From assembly GCA_905250115.1 (NCBI GenBank), contig CAJNOI010000086.1, positions 44,801-108,800 of the forward strand: a stretch of 64,000 nucleotides of DNA, in the 5' to 3' direction. Below, one piece after another: positions 32,855 to 43,550 of this stretch; within the stretch, counting starts at the first letter, position 1, and the number at the start of each line of letters is the position of its first letter. The stretch is from Adineta steineri (taxonomy: Eukaryota; Rotifera; Eurotatoria; Adinetida; Adinetidae). The translations under genes and the position numbers were made by a program. The notes below the pieces were generated by a model that saw only the letters and a list, made by a program, of their open reading frames with translations, was not told the DNA's origin and searched no databases.

Positions 32855-33337
32855 TGATTTTATCATAGAAAACAAATATATATGTTGTAAATTATTGTCA
32901 TTCGATGTGAATATGTATTGTAAGTCAGTTTCATCAGTTTGTGAAAAAAATTATGCAGAGAAGTTAGTGTGATATTCAATCTAACTTATATTTCTATTGG
33001 TAAATAGTATGCAAACAAAGTTTTACTCAAGATGAAATTTTATCTGAATCAATTCATTTTGCTTTTATGATCAATTTAATAAAAATTCTTTTTTATGTCA
33101 TTGTAAATCATCTTCAAATTTAAATAAAGATGAGTCAATTAATTTGAATTTCTATAATGATGAAACTATTTAAAAATATTTTCTTTTTATTTAAGAATAT
33201 TTTTTAAAATTTATTTATTTAGATAAAAATATATCATTTCTTACTAATATTAATGAGTACGTTCTATTTGAAGGATTGATGCAAATGAATAAATTTTAGA
33301 AAAGATTTCTTTTCATCAAAAGATTTTCTATATGATA

Positions 33338-33900
33338 TTTTTATGAATAATAGTCAATGTGAATCTTCAAATTATGAACAAATATTAAATATGATTGACA
33401 CACCACCAGCACCGTCAAATCATCAATCAATAAATAAAGAAACTTATTTAAAAAATAGCAAATTATCAGTAAATTTATTTTATTTAATTATTCTTTTACA
33501 TTTAAAATAAGATTAATAAACAGAGAATAACAAACGCAATGACTTTATAATAAAAAAAAAATAATCAATGCGAAATTGATTTAAAGAAAATCTTATATTT
33601 ATTAAATTTATATAAAAAATAAGAAAAAATGATCTTAAAAATTATTTTATTGGTTCAATAAAAATTATTTTAAAACAAAGGCAATTACCACCATATCTTA
33701 ATTATGTATTTATATTTCATCGTGCAAATCTTCAAGTTGAATATAATCGAAAACGAGTAAATAGTTCTTCACGTTTTGGATCAAATTGTCAAATAGAATT
33801 TGTGAAAAATCTTTCTAAACTTTCTGCTGAAAATGATTTAAAAAACTTATTATTTAATTCTGATAAAACAAAATATATTCCAGCAAGAATTGTTCAAAAA
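33338..33900 (+). pseudogene. Unrecognised coding remnant cut off at hairpin H12
   Basis: Open stretches with coding-like codon use: ATGAATAATAGTCAATGTG (MNNSQCESSNYEQILNMIDTP) near 33342, then, after stops, a frame from about 33620 to 33900 (PPYLNYVFIFHRANLQ, then SRFGSNCQIEFVKNLSKL). No family recognised. The second frame runs straight into the hairpin at 33901. Confidence 0.35.
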
Positions 33901-33956
33901 TCAAGGGTGTGGGTGTATCATATTGATGATAACCATACCCACACCCACCCTCAAGA
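33901..33956. repeat. Telomere-like hairpin H12
   Basis: Left TCAAGGGTGTGGGTGTATCA, right CATACCCACACCCACCCTC plus AAGAT; loop about 15 nt. It separates two unrelated coding remnants. Confidence 0.8.
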
Positions 33957-33973
33957 TGATAACACATGGAGCA

Positions 33974-34361
33974 ATGAATGTCGATGCTTTAGCACGATGT
34001 ATTATGTCTGAAGCATCAACTGGTAATAGAAATGAACAGATAGCTATTAGTTTTGCCTGTCAACGGAATAGAAATCATGCATCTAATCAACGTCCAACAC
34101 CTAGTGTCATCAAACTGGCTCAAGATATTTTAGCAGGAAAAATAAATGATATAACAAACGGAGCAAAGCAATGGTATTCACCTCGTTCAATGCCAAGTGA
34201 AGCACAAAAAATCAGATGTAAGAAATCTGTTGGTATAGGTCGTATGGATTCTAATGGAGGATTGGAAAAGTCAGAATTATAAGCCTAGATGGGCTAAAAA
34301 TCACAATTCAGTATATATTCCAGATGTGCGTGATTGTTATTTCAAGTTCTTCTTACTCTAG
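33974..34361 (+). pseudogene. Cell-wall-hydrolase-like (SleB/Hydrolase_2 type) remnant
   Basis: From ATG 33974: MNVDALARCIMSEASTGNRN, EQIAISFACQRNRN, then DITNGAKQWYSPRSMPSEAQ. The pattern (A-LAR-I-SEA...EQ-A-A...NR; TNGA--WY-P) is that of bacterial cell-wall hydrolases acting on peptidoglycan, so a horizontal origin is likely. Near 34255 a one-base shift is needed to continue as NYKPRWAKNHNSVYIPDV...CYFKFFLL, stop at 34361. The 5' end touches hairpin H12 (18 bp away) and any upstream domain is missing. Family call from memory of motifs only. Confidence 0.45.
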
Positions 34362-34384
34362 GTGTTCCTTATTGTCTTTATGAA

Positions 34385-34433
34385 CTTGAGGGTGTGGGTG
34401 AGAGAGAACTATTCACACCCACACTCACTCTCG
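34385..34433. repeat. Telomere-like hairpin H13
   Basis: Left CTTGAGGGTGTGGGTGAG, right TTCACACCCACACTCACTCT plus CGAG. It lies about 25 bp after the stop of the hydrolase-like remnant; H12 and H13 bracket that remnant. Confidence 0.75.
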
Positions 34434-34756
34434 AGACTTCTAGTATCTCAGTCAATTTTTATAAAAGTTGTAAAGATCGAGTTAGAAATGGTGAAATATA
34501 CTGTTATTGGTTGGACCATAACTCTAGCATAAGGTATATCTCTAATGCACATTTTACGGAAAATACCCTACGAGATGCAAAGTTCCACATATTCTGAAAC
34601 TTAAGTTTGTTTATTCCTTGTTGCATGCCAGATTCTTTTTTTTTTACCCTTTTTACTTTTAGTAGAATGTTTTTTAATAGAAAATATTTTAGTAACAAAA
34701 CAAAAAAAATTGCATCCTTCCTAACATCTTGATATGATTTGTTAACTAAGTTATAT

Positions 34757-35536
34757 TTAACGTTCGTCTGTTTCGATGATTGCTTTTTTCTGCTTGCGAA
34801 GCCGTTGAATTGTGTTATAAAGAGTGAATGGTTCTCGAATAAATGACATGGTTAAAGAAAGCATACACATGAGCCATAATTTTACGCAATGGAAATAATT
34901 ATTGATCGTATTAGTAGCTACAGTCGACTGATAATTGTTATTGATTAAATCTCTTAGCTGATTCTGTTCGATCATTGACTGATTTAGTCGATGATCGTCT
35001 TCGACCACCAAAAACCGTACGTTATCTAGTGACAATTGTTGTAACGGTGTTAATACGTCTAAAGGTACAGTTGTATCATTTTTTCCAGCTACAATAATAA
35101 TGTTTTTCTTATGATCATTGGGTAACCAGAGTCTCTTCTTAAACAGAAGACCAGTTGCGGGTGCCAATAAAATTGTGTGTCCATTCCACACTCGTGCTTG
35201 AAGTAAAAGCATAGCGATAAATCCACCGAAACTGCTTCCAACAATAATATCAGGTTTAAAATTATAGATGGCTTTGATGGCTTTCCAAAGAGACACTGGA
35301 AGTAAGTAGTAAGGTTTGAGATTTGGAGTATAAGAGTTAGGAAAATGTTCAGCCAGATAAAGTGCTTTTCGACCATGGATACCAGATTCAAGACCATGAA
35401 AGAATAGAACACGTGGAGAACGAAGCATAGTAAATGGATTTGATCTACAAAACTGGAGACAAACAAGATGAAGAACAAGTGTGCGTTCGTGTAATAGAAA
35501 AAAAATGGTAAAAAGAATAATTGATGAATGAGTCAT
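34757..35536 (-). CDS. Alpha/beta hydrolase, YqiA/UPF0227-like
   Basis: Single exon, 259 residues, ATG 35536 (MTHSSIILF) with a hydrophobic leader. RVLFFHGLESG is the oxyanion strand. GSSFGG (near residue 110) is the nucleophile elbow with Ser. VAGKNDTTVP gives the acid region, and EDDHRLN the catalytic His. Together these match small esterases of the YqiA type, best known in bacteria. A C-terminal hydrophobic segment (LWLMCMLSLTMSFI) after the hydrolase fold suggests membrane attachment, which bacterial YqiA lacks. The substrate is unknown. Confidence 0.7.
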   Translation of the reverse strand: MTHSSIILFTIFFLLHERTLVLHLVCLQFCRSNPFTMLRSPRVLFFHGLESGIHGRKALYLAEHFPNSYTPNLKPYYLLPVSLWKAIKAIYNFKPDIIVGSSFGGFIAMLLLQARVWNGHTILLAPATGLLFKKRLWLPNDHKKNIIIVAGKNDTTVPLDVLTPLQQLSLDNVRFLVVEDDHRLNQSMIEQNQLRDLINNNYQSTVATNTINNYFHCVKLWLMCMLSLTMSFIREPFTLYNTIQRLRKQKKAIIETDER

Positions 35537-36654
35537 ATTGAGTTTGAGAACAATAGACGAACGAACACACCAGCGAGTGAAATAATACTATAGATGGCGT
35601 ACTCAGTAGATAAACACGAGTTTTATTTATAGAATTCCATTAAAACTTCCTTACCAATGAATGGTTTGCTTTGAGAATAAAAGTTCATCGTAGTTGTCCA
35701 AAAAAACCAGAACAATTAATATTAATTTTCTAAGTAACTCTTAGAATTAGGAGGAGTAAAAAAAATGAGTATCTAAGTAGGACATTTTTTAATATAGAAA
35801 AGAATTCGAATGTATTTCACTCGAAACTTATCAGATCTATCATTAACATGAACAATTTAAGATATAGGTGATTGAATAGTAGAAAATACACTCATAACCT
35901 CACCTTCAATCATAAATTATTGAGGTTATAAATAATAATAAAATATTATGATTAACTGAATCAAAATTTGCAAATATTTCTTTCATTGATATGAAAAAAA
36001 CAATCAATGTCGTCTATTTTATTACTAAATATTGAATAAAACCAAATGGATGAATAAAAAATTATGATTAATTGAAAAATCAATCCAAAAAAGTCAACAA
36101 CAGACGATATCTAATTTTGACTTTTTCTATGAAAAAAGCTGTTTGTACAATTTCTGTGAGATTAAAAAAGTGAAACACAATGAAATTTGCTATTTTCAGA
36201 CAATAGGTCATTAACTAATGAATTATGTTACCGTTTGTGGTCTGCGATGATTATAGAGAAAACTTGAACCCAATCACTTTTGATCTGTGTGGAGAACGGC
36301 CTGCTTTATAGATTCTTGAGGGTGCGGGAGCCTCTGAAATATCACATCCACACCTTCCACAACCACCTCAACGAGTTTCGAAGAGAAAGGGAACCCATAT
36401 AGCTAACATTCGCGTCATTCACTTTTCAAATAGACAATAAAATATCTGAGATAAAGACATTTCTTATCTACAACCATATTTGTCCAAATAATGCTCCATC
36501 ATTACTTCTCAACACAATTCCTTTTGGTGAATAATCATTGAAATAGTCATTCATAAAACTTAATAGCTCACATACTTGTCTCTTTCTCTCTCTTACTATA
36601 AATATTCGATGAGAAGTAGTACTTACTTCGCATTATCGACGTTTAAGAGCAAAG
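35537..36654. other. Intergenic with hairpin H23
   Basis: AT-rich. Contains hairpin 36313-36362 and, near the next gene, ACTATAAATATT (about 36596), a TATA-like site about 55 bp before the ATG. No gene supported. Confidence 0.45.
36313..36362. repeat. Telomere-like hairpin H23
   Basis: Left TTCTTGAGGGTGCGGGAG, right CACATCCACACCTTCC. Confidence 0.6.
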
Positions 36655-37765
36655 ATGACATTGAAATGCATAATACTTTTGGTGATGGTGATTGAAGTAG
36701 TGAATGGATATGATATTAACGCTGACTTAGCGCGTGGTCTAATTTCCAACGATTCACTTCTCATTCAACTCAAATCAAATGATAACATGCATTTTAGTCA
36801 TTATCCTGAAGATTGTGCTGCAGTTTATCTCAATGCAATAGCATCCCAACAAGATACCGCTACTGGTGTCTATGAGATATGGCCAAGACAAGGTTTGAAC
36901 CTTCGCTTTTCTCATCTTCTCTATTGTTTGTATACTAATTATCATTTTCATTACTGAAAGGAGGATTATTTACCAAGTGACTGCATCGAAAACGGGCAGA
37001 TATTCGCTTCTTTGTACATAACATTCACATATACATACGGAAGTAGGAGAGGAAAAGATGGAGGGATAAGGGACAATTTCATTCAACAGAGGGATGAAGA
37101 AAAAGGAAGTGTGAATTCCATTGCAGTAGACAGCTGTCAGTAGAGGGCTTAACGAAGTTTACGATGCTATACTTGTAGGTAAACCAATAAAAGTATGGTG
37201 TGACATGGAGACAGATGGTGGTGGATGGACAGTCTTTCAGAAGCGAGGTGATTTCATTCCACAAGAAGACTTTTATCGGACATGGCTAGAATATAAGCGA
37301 GGTTTTGGAGATCTTCATCGACAATTCTGGCTCGGCAATGATCGTTTGTCAATGTTGACAAACCAAGATCTTTATCAACTAAGAGTTGACATGGAAGATT
37401 TTGGTGGACAAAAACGTTTTGCTCAGTATTATAGTTTCCGAACGTCAAATGAACAAGACAAATATCGACTATCACTTGGATCGTACACCAAAGGTGATGC
37501 AGGAGATTCACTGAGTGATCAGGATGGTATGCAGTTTTCAACCAAAGATCAAGATAATGATCAACATTCGAATTCATGTGCTCAAAGATTCAATGGTGCA
37601 TGGTGGTATAGTCATTGTATCGATTCAAATTTGAATGGTAGATATTTACGTGGGGACCATCCGAATATTGAAGGCATAGGAGTGAACTGGAAAGCATTTA
37701 GAGGCCATTATTATTCATTAAAGACATCAGAGATGAAAATTCGTCCTATTTGGTTCAAGCCTTGA
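36655..37765 (+). CDS. Secreted fibrinogen-related (FReD) protein
   Basis: Two exons, 36655-36892 and 37146-37765 (253-bp intron with a weak GTTTGA donor; phase 1); 285 residues. Signal peptide MTLKCIILLVMVIEVVNG. The fibrinogen-like domain begins at DCAAVYLN, with TGVYEIWP, WCDMETDGGGWTVFQKR, YKRGFGD, FWLGNDRL, the calcium loop DQDNDQHSNSCAQRFNGAWWY and C-terminal MKIRPIWF. These are the conserved positions of ficolin/tachylectin-type lectins, which bind acetylated sugars in innate immunity. It has no collagen or coiled-coil stalk, so it is a minimal secreted FReD. The donor is unusual, so the exon 1 border may be off by a few bases. Confidence 0.85.
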
Positions 37766-37803
37766 TTTTTCTCGTTGTCTTTCTCTGATATTCGTGAACT
37801 CTT

Positions 37804-37871
37804 TAGGGTGTGGGTTTTACAGTCTTCTGATACCCATATCTTCACACATCCACACCCACACCCAAACGCTC
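37804..37871. repeat. Telomere-like hairpin H14
   Basis: Left TAGGGTGTGGGTTTTAC, right CACATCCACACCCACACCC plus AAACGCTC. Confidence 0.7.
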
Positions 37872-38167
37872 ATAAAAAAAAGATTTTACTTTCTGTTTCT
37901 TCGGTTGTTTATCTTTTTACTACTCGCATTATCGAGTTTTTTTGTCTTTTGCTTTATTACCATTTGAAGAATGTAAATGACTACATGTTTTTATTGATGG
38001 CTGATAAGAGACTTTTTGACGGTGAAATATCAAGTTACCAGTGAAAATTTTCAACTATATGTTTTTCGTTATAAAAGAAGGTATATAATATGCGTTTTTT
38101 CTTTTGCAATTTCCAGTTTGACAGGGGTGTCGAATAATTGAGAGTAGACGTAAGCTCCGAAGGATGC

Positions 38168-38247
38168 TTGAGGGTGTGGGAGTCAGTATCAGCGTGGTGT
38201 AGGTATTGTATTCATTCTACATCCACACCCACACCCACCCTACACCA
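38168..38247. repeat. Telomere-like hairpin H15
   Basis: Left CTTGAGGGTGTGGGAGTC and GTGGTGTAGG, right CTACATCCACACCCACACCC and ACCCTACACC. An F-box/LRR fragment starts about 28 bp further on. Confidence 0.75.
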
Positions 38248-38274
38248 CTGTCATAGGTATCAAATTAATCATCA

Positions 38275-38442
38275 TCTCACAAAACTGTTCGATATCCTTA
38301 CCTTTCTTCGCTTTGTATTACGAATGTTCGTGGTACTCGTTCTGTTGAACAATTCTTAAATGAAAGTAAAATTAATTTACCATGTCTAGCTCAATTAAGA
38401 ATTTTCTATGAAGATTTTTGCAAGAGAAGAAACGCGTCATAA
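38275..38442 (+). pseudogene. F-box/LRR family fragment, truncated at H15
   Basis: A 55-codon open stretch: SHKTVRYPYLSSLCITNV, then GTRSVEQFLNESKINLPCLA, then QLRIFYEDFCKRRNAS and stop. The order (leucine-rich strand, SVEQFL, INLPCLAQL-I-YE) is that of the C-terminal LRRs of the bdelloid F-box family represented at 39.4-40.8 kb. There is no ATG and no upstream part; the 5' end sits next to hairpin H15. Confidence 0.5.
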
Positions 38443-39447
38443 TTGTATGAATATCAAAAAATGAATTATTTATTCAGATATTACTAGTTCGAAAGATTTT
38501 CATATCTATTTTCCTTTGCTTAATACTTGATTAATTGTTAAAAATTAATTCAAAAATAAAAGAATTATTATTTTGTAAGATCGAATCAATGATCAATAGT
38601 TTTTGTTTCTTTTATCTTATTGTTTAGTTTCTATTAACACAAAAATAATGCATATACACATAATAGTAAATAACAGTATATATATCTCAATCTCGTAAAG
38701 GATGGATTTTTAATTTGCTTTTTCTTAATTCGACTATCTCTTCCATTAAAATATATATAAATACTTAAGTTAGAATATTGAAAATTAATTAATTTAATAG
38801 AATGTCGATAATAATTGTATAAATCTGATAGAAAAAAATAAACTTCCATTAAGTCTGATCATTTGAAATGAAATTATGCCGAAAAAGAATGGATAAACAT
38901 GAAATTATTTTGAAAAATTAATATTTCTTTTTATATAGAACAAATTGATAAGGTTTTTATTTACTTGCTCGTAGAAGAGTCTTGCAAAAATAAATTATTT
39001 GCTTGTATGCCTGCACTTTATTGATTGGCCGAAGAAAACGATCAAAATAAATGAAACTATTTTACATAAAACTTAACTAAGGGCTAATCGGGGTTAAGGA
39101 ACTCGAATTTGATATCTGTTTTTATAAGTGTAGGAAAGAATACTGGAGAAAAAGCTCAGTGAATCCTCGCACGAGCACTACTTGTTCTCAAGTTAAAAAG
39201 AAAAAAACAGCGAATTTAAGTAATTGGTTTTAAAGCATAGACGAAAACTCTCAATCAATAGGTGTATATAACAAATCTTAAGTCCATCGGATATGATATT
39301 TAAATGAATACTCGTTTTTTTTGTTAGAAAAATTTCGATATTGTCAATATAACACAAGAGAAATGAATACGTCAAGTATCAAACAATTTTGTATGATTAT
39401 TTTTATTTGAGAAAAAAACAATATTCAACAAGTAAAAGGACATATTT
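38443..39447. other. Intergenic, no gene seen
   Basis: AT-rich stretch downstream of the F-box/LRR gene. Open frames here are short and without recognisable content. Confidence 0.4.
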
Positions 39448-40803
39448 TTAATAAATCTTTGGCTGAATAATATATTCCCCATAACATCTTTGGGTTACAA
39501 TCATGGTTGATGGTAAATGATACTGCAACCAATCGATAAGTTCAGGTCTCTGATTTCGTGGATCTTTGTCGTATCTGACATGAAGTGTCCGTAAATTAAA
39601 CATTTTAAATGCAAGTTCAAGTATTGCTAATACATCATTCACTTCAATATGGAGCACTTGACACTGAATACCTAATGGCGATTTACTTAATTTAATCGAT
39701 TGTTGACGATTAAAACAATGAAAATGTTTTAATTCATTACGTCCATTTAAATTTAAACGACGAACTGATTTACTAGTTAAATTGAAAGGTGGTATTTCTT
39801 CTGTTGTTAACCATGATTGAAATTCTAATGTAATTAAATGAGATAATTTATCAAGTAATGCTTGTAATTTAAATAATGAATAATTATATGATAAATTTAA
39901 TCTTAATACAATTAAATTATCAAATTTTGAACATGTTAGGAATAAATGATTGTCATATGGTAATTTAATATCAAGATATTGTAAATTAGAAAATTTCACA
40001 TTTAAAAAATTTTTTTTTCGAAAAAGTGAACGATTATAATTTAAATAAGCAATATTATTATATGAATATTTCATATTTGATGATGAGTTTATCCATTTTA
40101 TTCGATAATTATTTTGAGATTTTGGTTCAAAATAATTTCGAAAAGAGAATGGTAATGAATGTAAACAAATCCATGAACTATTCTTTGAATTATCCCAAAG
40201 ACAACCCATAAACCACTGATGTTCATCCATCCAAAATGAATCTCGATATGTATCAAGTATTATATCAACTTGATTTTCTTTATTTTTTAAATTTTTATAT
40301 TCATATGTCATATTTAAATGAAATATTTTTAATTTTGGTAAATTATTTTGAATAATATCTTTCCATTGATTTCCATCAAAATAAATAAATGATGATTCAA
40401 TATTTAAATGTACTAAATTTGGCATTCGAAATAATGTACTTATCATTAATTTTGGCGAAGATATTCCAATTAATTTAAGTTCTTTCATTGATAAATTCAT
40501 TGATGATGGTGGTGTTTTATCAATTTCATCATTACTATCACATGCAGATGAAAATGAAACTAATGTAGAAAAATATTGAAGATTAGGTGTTTTTTCCATG
40601 AGAGTAATTAAGTTCTTGTACTCCCAACCTCCTCTCTTAATATAAAGATATTGTATAGATGATGAAATAATTGTTGGAAGAATAAAATAATGTTCTAAAT
40701 AGCAATAGATTAACTTTTTGTGACTCCAAATTTGATCAATAAAATTATAAGATTTTGTATCATGTCTATTGTAATTAGATTCGATTCGACAATCAACAAA
40801 TTT
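39448..40803 (-). CDS. F-box/LRR-like protein, N-terminus lost in assembly gap
   Basis: The first ATG in frame is at 40599 (MEKTPNLQYF), but the frame is open without a stop up to the gap edge at 40803. The upstream part is clearly coding (DQIWSHKKLIYCYLEHYFIL, then YLYIKRGGWEYKNLITL). So 452 codons are visible and the start, with the expected F-box, lies in or beyond the gap. The visible part is a row of irregular LRRs (MKELKLIGISSPKLMISTLF, NLVHLNIESS, NLQYLDIKLP, FDNLIVLRLNL, VRRLNLNG, FNLRTLHVRY), ending WLQYHLPSTMIVTQRCYGEY, typical of the large bdelloid F-box family. Role: probable SCF ubiquitin ligase substrate adaptor. Confidence 0.75.
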   Translation of the reverse strand, partial: KFVDCRIESNYNRHDTKSYNFIDQIWSHKKLIYCYLEHYFILPTIISSSIQYLYIKRGGWEYKNLITLMEKTPNLQYFSTLVSFSSACDSNDEIDKTPPSSMNLSMKELKLIGISSPKLMISTLFRMPNLVHLNIESSFIYFDGNQWKDIIQNNLPKLKIFHLNMTYEYKNLKNKENQVDIILDTYRDSFWMDEHQWFMGCLWDNSKNSSWICLHSLPFSFRNYFEPKSQNNYRIKWINSSSNMKYSYNNIAYLNYNRSLFRKKNFLNVKFSNLQYLDIKLPYDNHLFLTCSKFDNLIVLRLNLSYNYSLFKLQALLDKLSHLITLEFQSWLTTEEIPPFNLTSKSVRRLNLNGRNELKHFHCFNRQQSIKLSKSPLGIQCQVLHIEVNDVLAILELAFKMFNLRTLHVRYDKDPRNQRPELIDWLQYHLPSTMIVTQRCYGEYIIQPKIY

Positions 40804-40903
40804 NNNNNNNNNNNNNNNNNNNNNNNNNNNNNNNNNNNNNNNNNNNNNNNNNNNNNNNNNNNNNNNNNNNNNNNNNNNNNNNNNNNNNNNNNNNNNNNNN
40901 NNN
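40804..40903. other. Assembly gap of 100 N
   Basis: Exactly 100 N, a placeholder of unknown true length. Its right edge touches hairpin H16. Confidence 0.98.
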
Positions 40904-40965
40904 GGTATGGATGTGTGTGTGGGTGTCAGTAATGAAAGACAATTCCCACATCCACATCCTCAAGA
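40904..40965. repeat. Telomere-like hairpin H16, at the gap edge
   Basis: Left GGTATGGATGTGTGTGTGGG, right CCCACATCCACATCCTCAAG. The left end may extend into the gap. Confidence 0.7.
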
Positions 40966-40982
40966 ACACGTACATCATCAAA

Positions 40983-41215
40983 CATTGAATTACATCGAGT
41001 TGATGAATTCATGTTTTTATAATGATCAGATTTATTCTAAAAAATATAATTATAATATATCTACCTCTTATTAGCTTAACAGATTTTCTAGAAAAAAAAA
41101 GAATGAATGCAATAAAAAAACCTTGAAATCTAACAAATGTATGGAGTATATCAGTTGTTCTAACAGAATAAATATGTCTAAAATACATCACGATGGTATA
41201 CGTCGAGTGACATTC
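40983..41215. repeat. Direct repeat A, left copy
   Basis: About 215 bp closely matching 43980-44195 in the same orientation. Shared blocks include ATCGAGTT-ATGAATTCATG, GATCAGATTTATTCTAAAAA, AGATTTTCTAGAAAAA, CCTTGAAATCTAA and GTCTAAAATACA. The two copies flank the ADP-ribosyltransferase gene. Confidence 0.7.
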
Positions 41216-41402
41216 CATTATTAATATATGATAAGCATAAGAAAAACAAAAAAAGAATAAAAGTTTGTGAGATATTTTTTATTATACGAGTATAGTAGCT
41301 CTAATTTGACAACTACATCCAAACTGTGATCCAGGCATCCATATCCTTAGGGATATTTGCAACCTGAACGACATATTCTTTCAGTAGAATAATAAGTGAG
41401 TA

Positions 41403-43550
41403 CTAGTTGAGAGTAAAGCTCATATTATAAGGATGACATGCTGTCCATGTGTCGGGTTCATATCCCTTCCATATGTGAAATGATTCTTTCGACAGTTCTT
41501 CTTCTATGCGATGAATCCAATCTTTACATTCCGTCACTTGTCGCTCATGAAATATGCCCTTTAATCTGAAAGCGGCGGTGCTCTCACAATTTCTAAAATG
41601 TTTAAGAGCTTCTGTCAGTTGTCCTTGTTGGTAAAAAGCACAAGCCAAATTCCAATAGATAAGTGCTACAAGCGGATTATTGCTTAGGTATTCAGATGAA
41701 TCGTCTTTAGTTGTAATCACTTCTTGAAAGAGTTCGATTGCTTCAGTATAATCTTCTAACTTGATGTACACAACACCCATATTATTCTTCGTGATCAAAA
41801 GATTGTTATCATCAGGCGGAAGTATTTCAGTTTCAATATCTAAACAACTCGTATAGTTCTGTAATGATTGCCGATAATCTTTTTTTTTACGACAAATGGA
41901 AGCGATATTGCTATATTTTATTGCTAAATCAGCTTGATCTATTGTTTCAGTGTTTAGAAGAACCTTCAACGCTAAATAATGGTAAGAGTAAGCACGGTCG
42001 TATTCGCCTTTGTCTTCGTAGACAGTTCCCAAATTGCAGTATAAATTTGACAGAGATGGATCTGATAATAAAACATGATTTTCGTGTTTCACGTCTAAGG
42101 TTTTTTCAAAGTATACCATTGCTTCATCAATTTTTCTAGTACTTTTATATATAATTCCAAGTTGATAGTAAACTAGCGACAGTAAATCAATATTAGAAGT
42201 GATCGAGTCATCTTCTAAAGCTAATCGTGAAAAATATTCTGCTTCTTTTAAAAAGCTCATTCTACACATTAGTCTTATTAATTTTACTAAAGGTTCATAT
42301 GGTTTCGCAATATCATTCATTATTGTTGGTTTAATTTTGTGTAAATGCTTATCTTTTTCATCACTTAATTCTAATTGAACAATCCAAACATGTTCATTAT
42401 TGTCTTGAACAAGTGAGTTTATTCGAAAGGTAACACCCATAGTAAGGAGTACTTCTGTCTCTGCTTCACCGAATGCACTCTGCTTCGAAATATCCGCATA
42501 AGAAGATTCATCTATACGGTTATCAATAGAAATTTCAAATAGAACGCATTGTTCATTAGTTATTTTCTCCGAATGACTGCTGCCAGAATATACGAGTGCC
42601 AAGTCTCGACTTTGAGTGGTCGATAGAAAACTGTTTATAGAGAAGAAGCCATTGATATTATCTCGTATTTTCGTATCAAATTCGGCGTTGTCCATCAGCT
42701 GTCCTCGATAAACTTTGTATTCTGTGCGAGACGACGACTGAGAGTTCTGGAGTTCCTTCAATCTTAAATAAAGATCTTTAATAAAATATCTTAACGAGTA
42801 GAGTGTTTTGATGTCTCGCTCTCTGAGCGCTTTGTTCAGCAGACGATAAAGGAATGTGTCGCGTGTATACCAAAATATAGCAAGTTGAGATGTGTAATAT
42901 TCTTCAAATTCTTCGACCTCATTTAATTTTGCTGGATCATCAGCATATATTTGTCGGCAGAAGTCAACCATTTCACTTTGTGTTGACCTTACATCTTCGA
43001 ATAAAATGTCCCGAAGAATTTTTGAATATAGAAACTCGAGTTCATTCAGCTTTCGGTCCATGATCGATGACTGTTGATGCTGCGACGGAGACATTGTTGA
43101 TATCGTTTTTTCATCAGACAGTTTTTCTGATGCAGTAATGATAAAGTCCATGCGTTGAAAATTTTGTCTACGGTGACGATTTATATCGGGTAATAAAGTA
43201 AGTTCATTACATAATGAATATCGTTCAGTGTAGACTCCATGTACTTTACTTGGTTTATCATACATACCAACATTCATCTCACTCGAGTTACACAAAATGT
43301 AGATTGATTTAACTTGTGTCAATTTGATGTATTGTTGTATCAATGCATTAAAAGAAGATGACAGTTTGTCAGTGGAAATAATCATAATTACACGATCTTC
43401 ATCATGTTTCAAATTGATAATATAATCATTGCATTTTTGTGTATCCCGATATGTAATTAGGTATGGATCAATTGTACAAAAAGAAATATAACATTCTCTA
43501 TCACATATCTGTATTTGATTTAGCCAAATAGTTGTGACAAGTTTCGCCAT
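41403..43550 (-). CDS. Arginine ADP-ribosyltransferase with TPR repeats, copy 1
   Basis: Single exon, 715 residues, ATG 43550 (MAKLVTT). The N-terminal alpha/beta domain (1-125: ITYRDTQKCNDYIINLKHDE, then VIMIISTDKL and VKSIYILCNS) is shared with copy 2 and not recognised. The ART fold (about 165-385) carries the R-S-E triad: KVYRGQLM (Arg), SINSFLSTTQ (Ser-Thr-Ser) and EAETEVLL (E-x-E). Then come four to five kinesin-light-chain-like TPRs (about 400-690; LYCNLGTVYEDKGEYDRAYS, IYWNLACAFYQQGQLTEALK). The E-x-E motif is that of NAD:arginine mono-ADP-ribosyltransferases. With no signal peptide it should act in the cytosol, with TPRs choosing the target. ART-TPR fusions are a known bdelloid expansion. 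Confidence 0.85.
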   Translation of the reverse strand: MAKLVTTIWLNQIQICDRECYISFCTIDPYLITYRDTQKCNDYIINLKHDEDRVIMIISTDKLSSSFNALIQQYIKLTQVKSIYILCNSSEMNVGMYDKPSKVHGVYTERYSLCNELTLLPDINRHRRQNFQRMDFIITASEKLSDEKTISTMSPSQHQQSSIMDRKLNELEFLYSKILRDILFEDVRSTQSEMVDFCRQIYADDPAKLNEVEEFEEYYTSQLAIFWYTRDTFLYRLLNKALRERDIKTLYSLRYFIKDLYLRLKELQNSQSSSRTEYKVYRGQLMDNAEFDTKIRDNINGFFSINSFLSTTQSRDLALVYSGSSHSEKITNEQCVLFEISIDNRIDESSYADISKQSAFGEAETEVLLTMGVTFRINSLVQDNNEHVWIVQLELSDEKDKHLHKIKPTIMNDIAKPYEPLVKLIRLMCRMSFLKEAEYFSRLALEDDSITSNIDLLSLVYYQLGIIYKSTRKIDEAMVYFEKTLDVKHENHVLLSDPSLSNLYCNLGTVYEDKGEYDRAYSYHYLALKVLLNTETIDQADLAIKYSNIASICRKKKDYRQSLQNYTSCLDIETEILPPDDNNLLITKNNMGVVYIKLEDYTEAIELFQEVITTKDDSSEYLSNNPLVALIYWNLACAFYQQGQLTEALKHFRNCESTAAFRLKGIFHERQVTECKDWIHRIEEELSKESFHIWKGYEPDTWTACHPYNMSFTLN

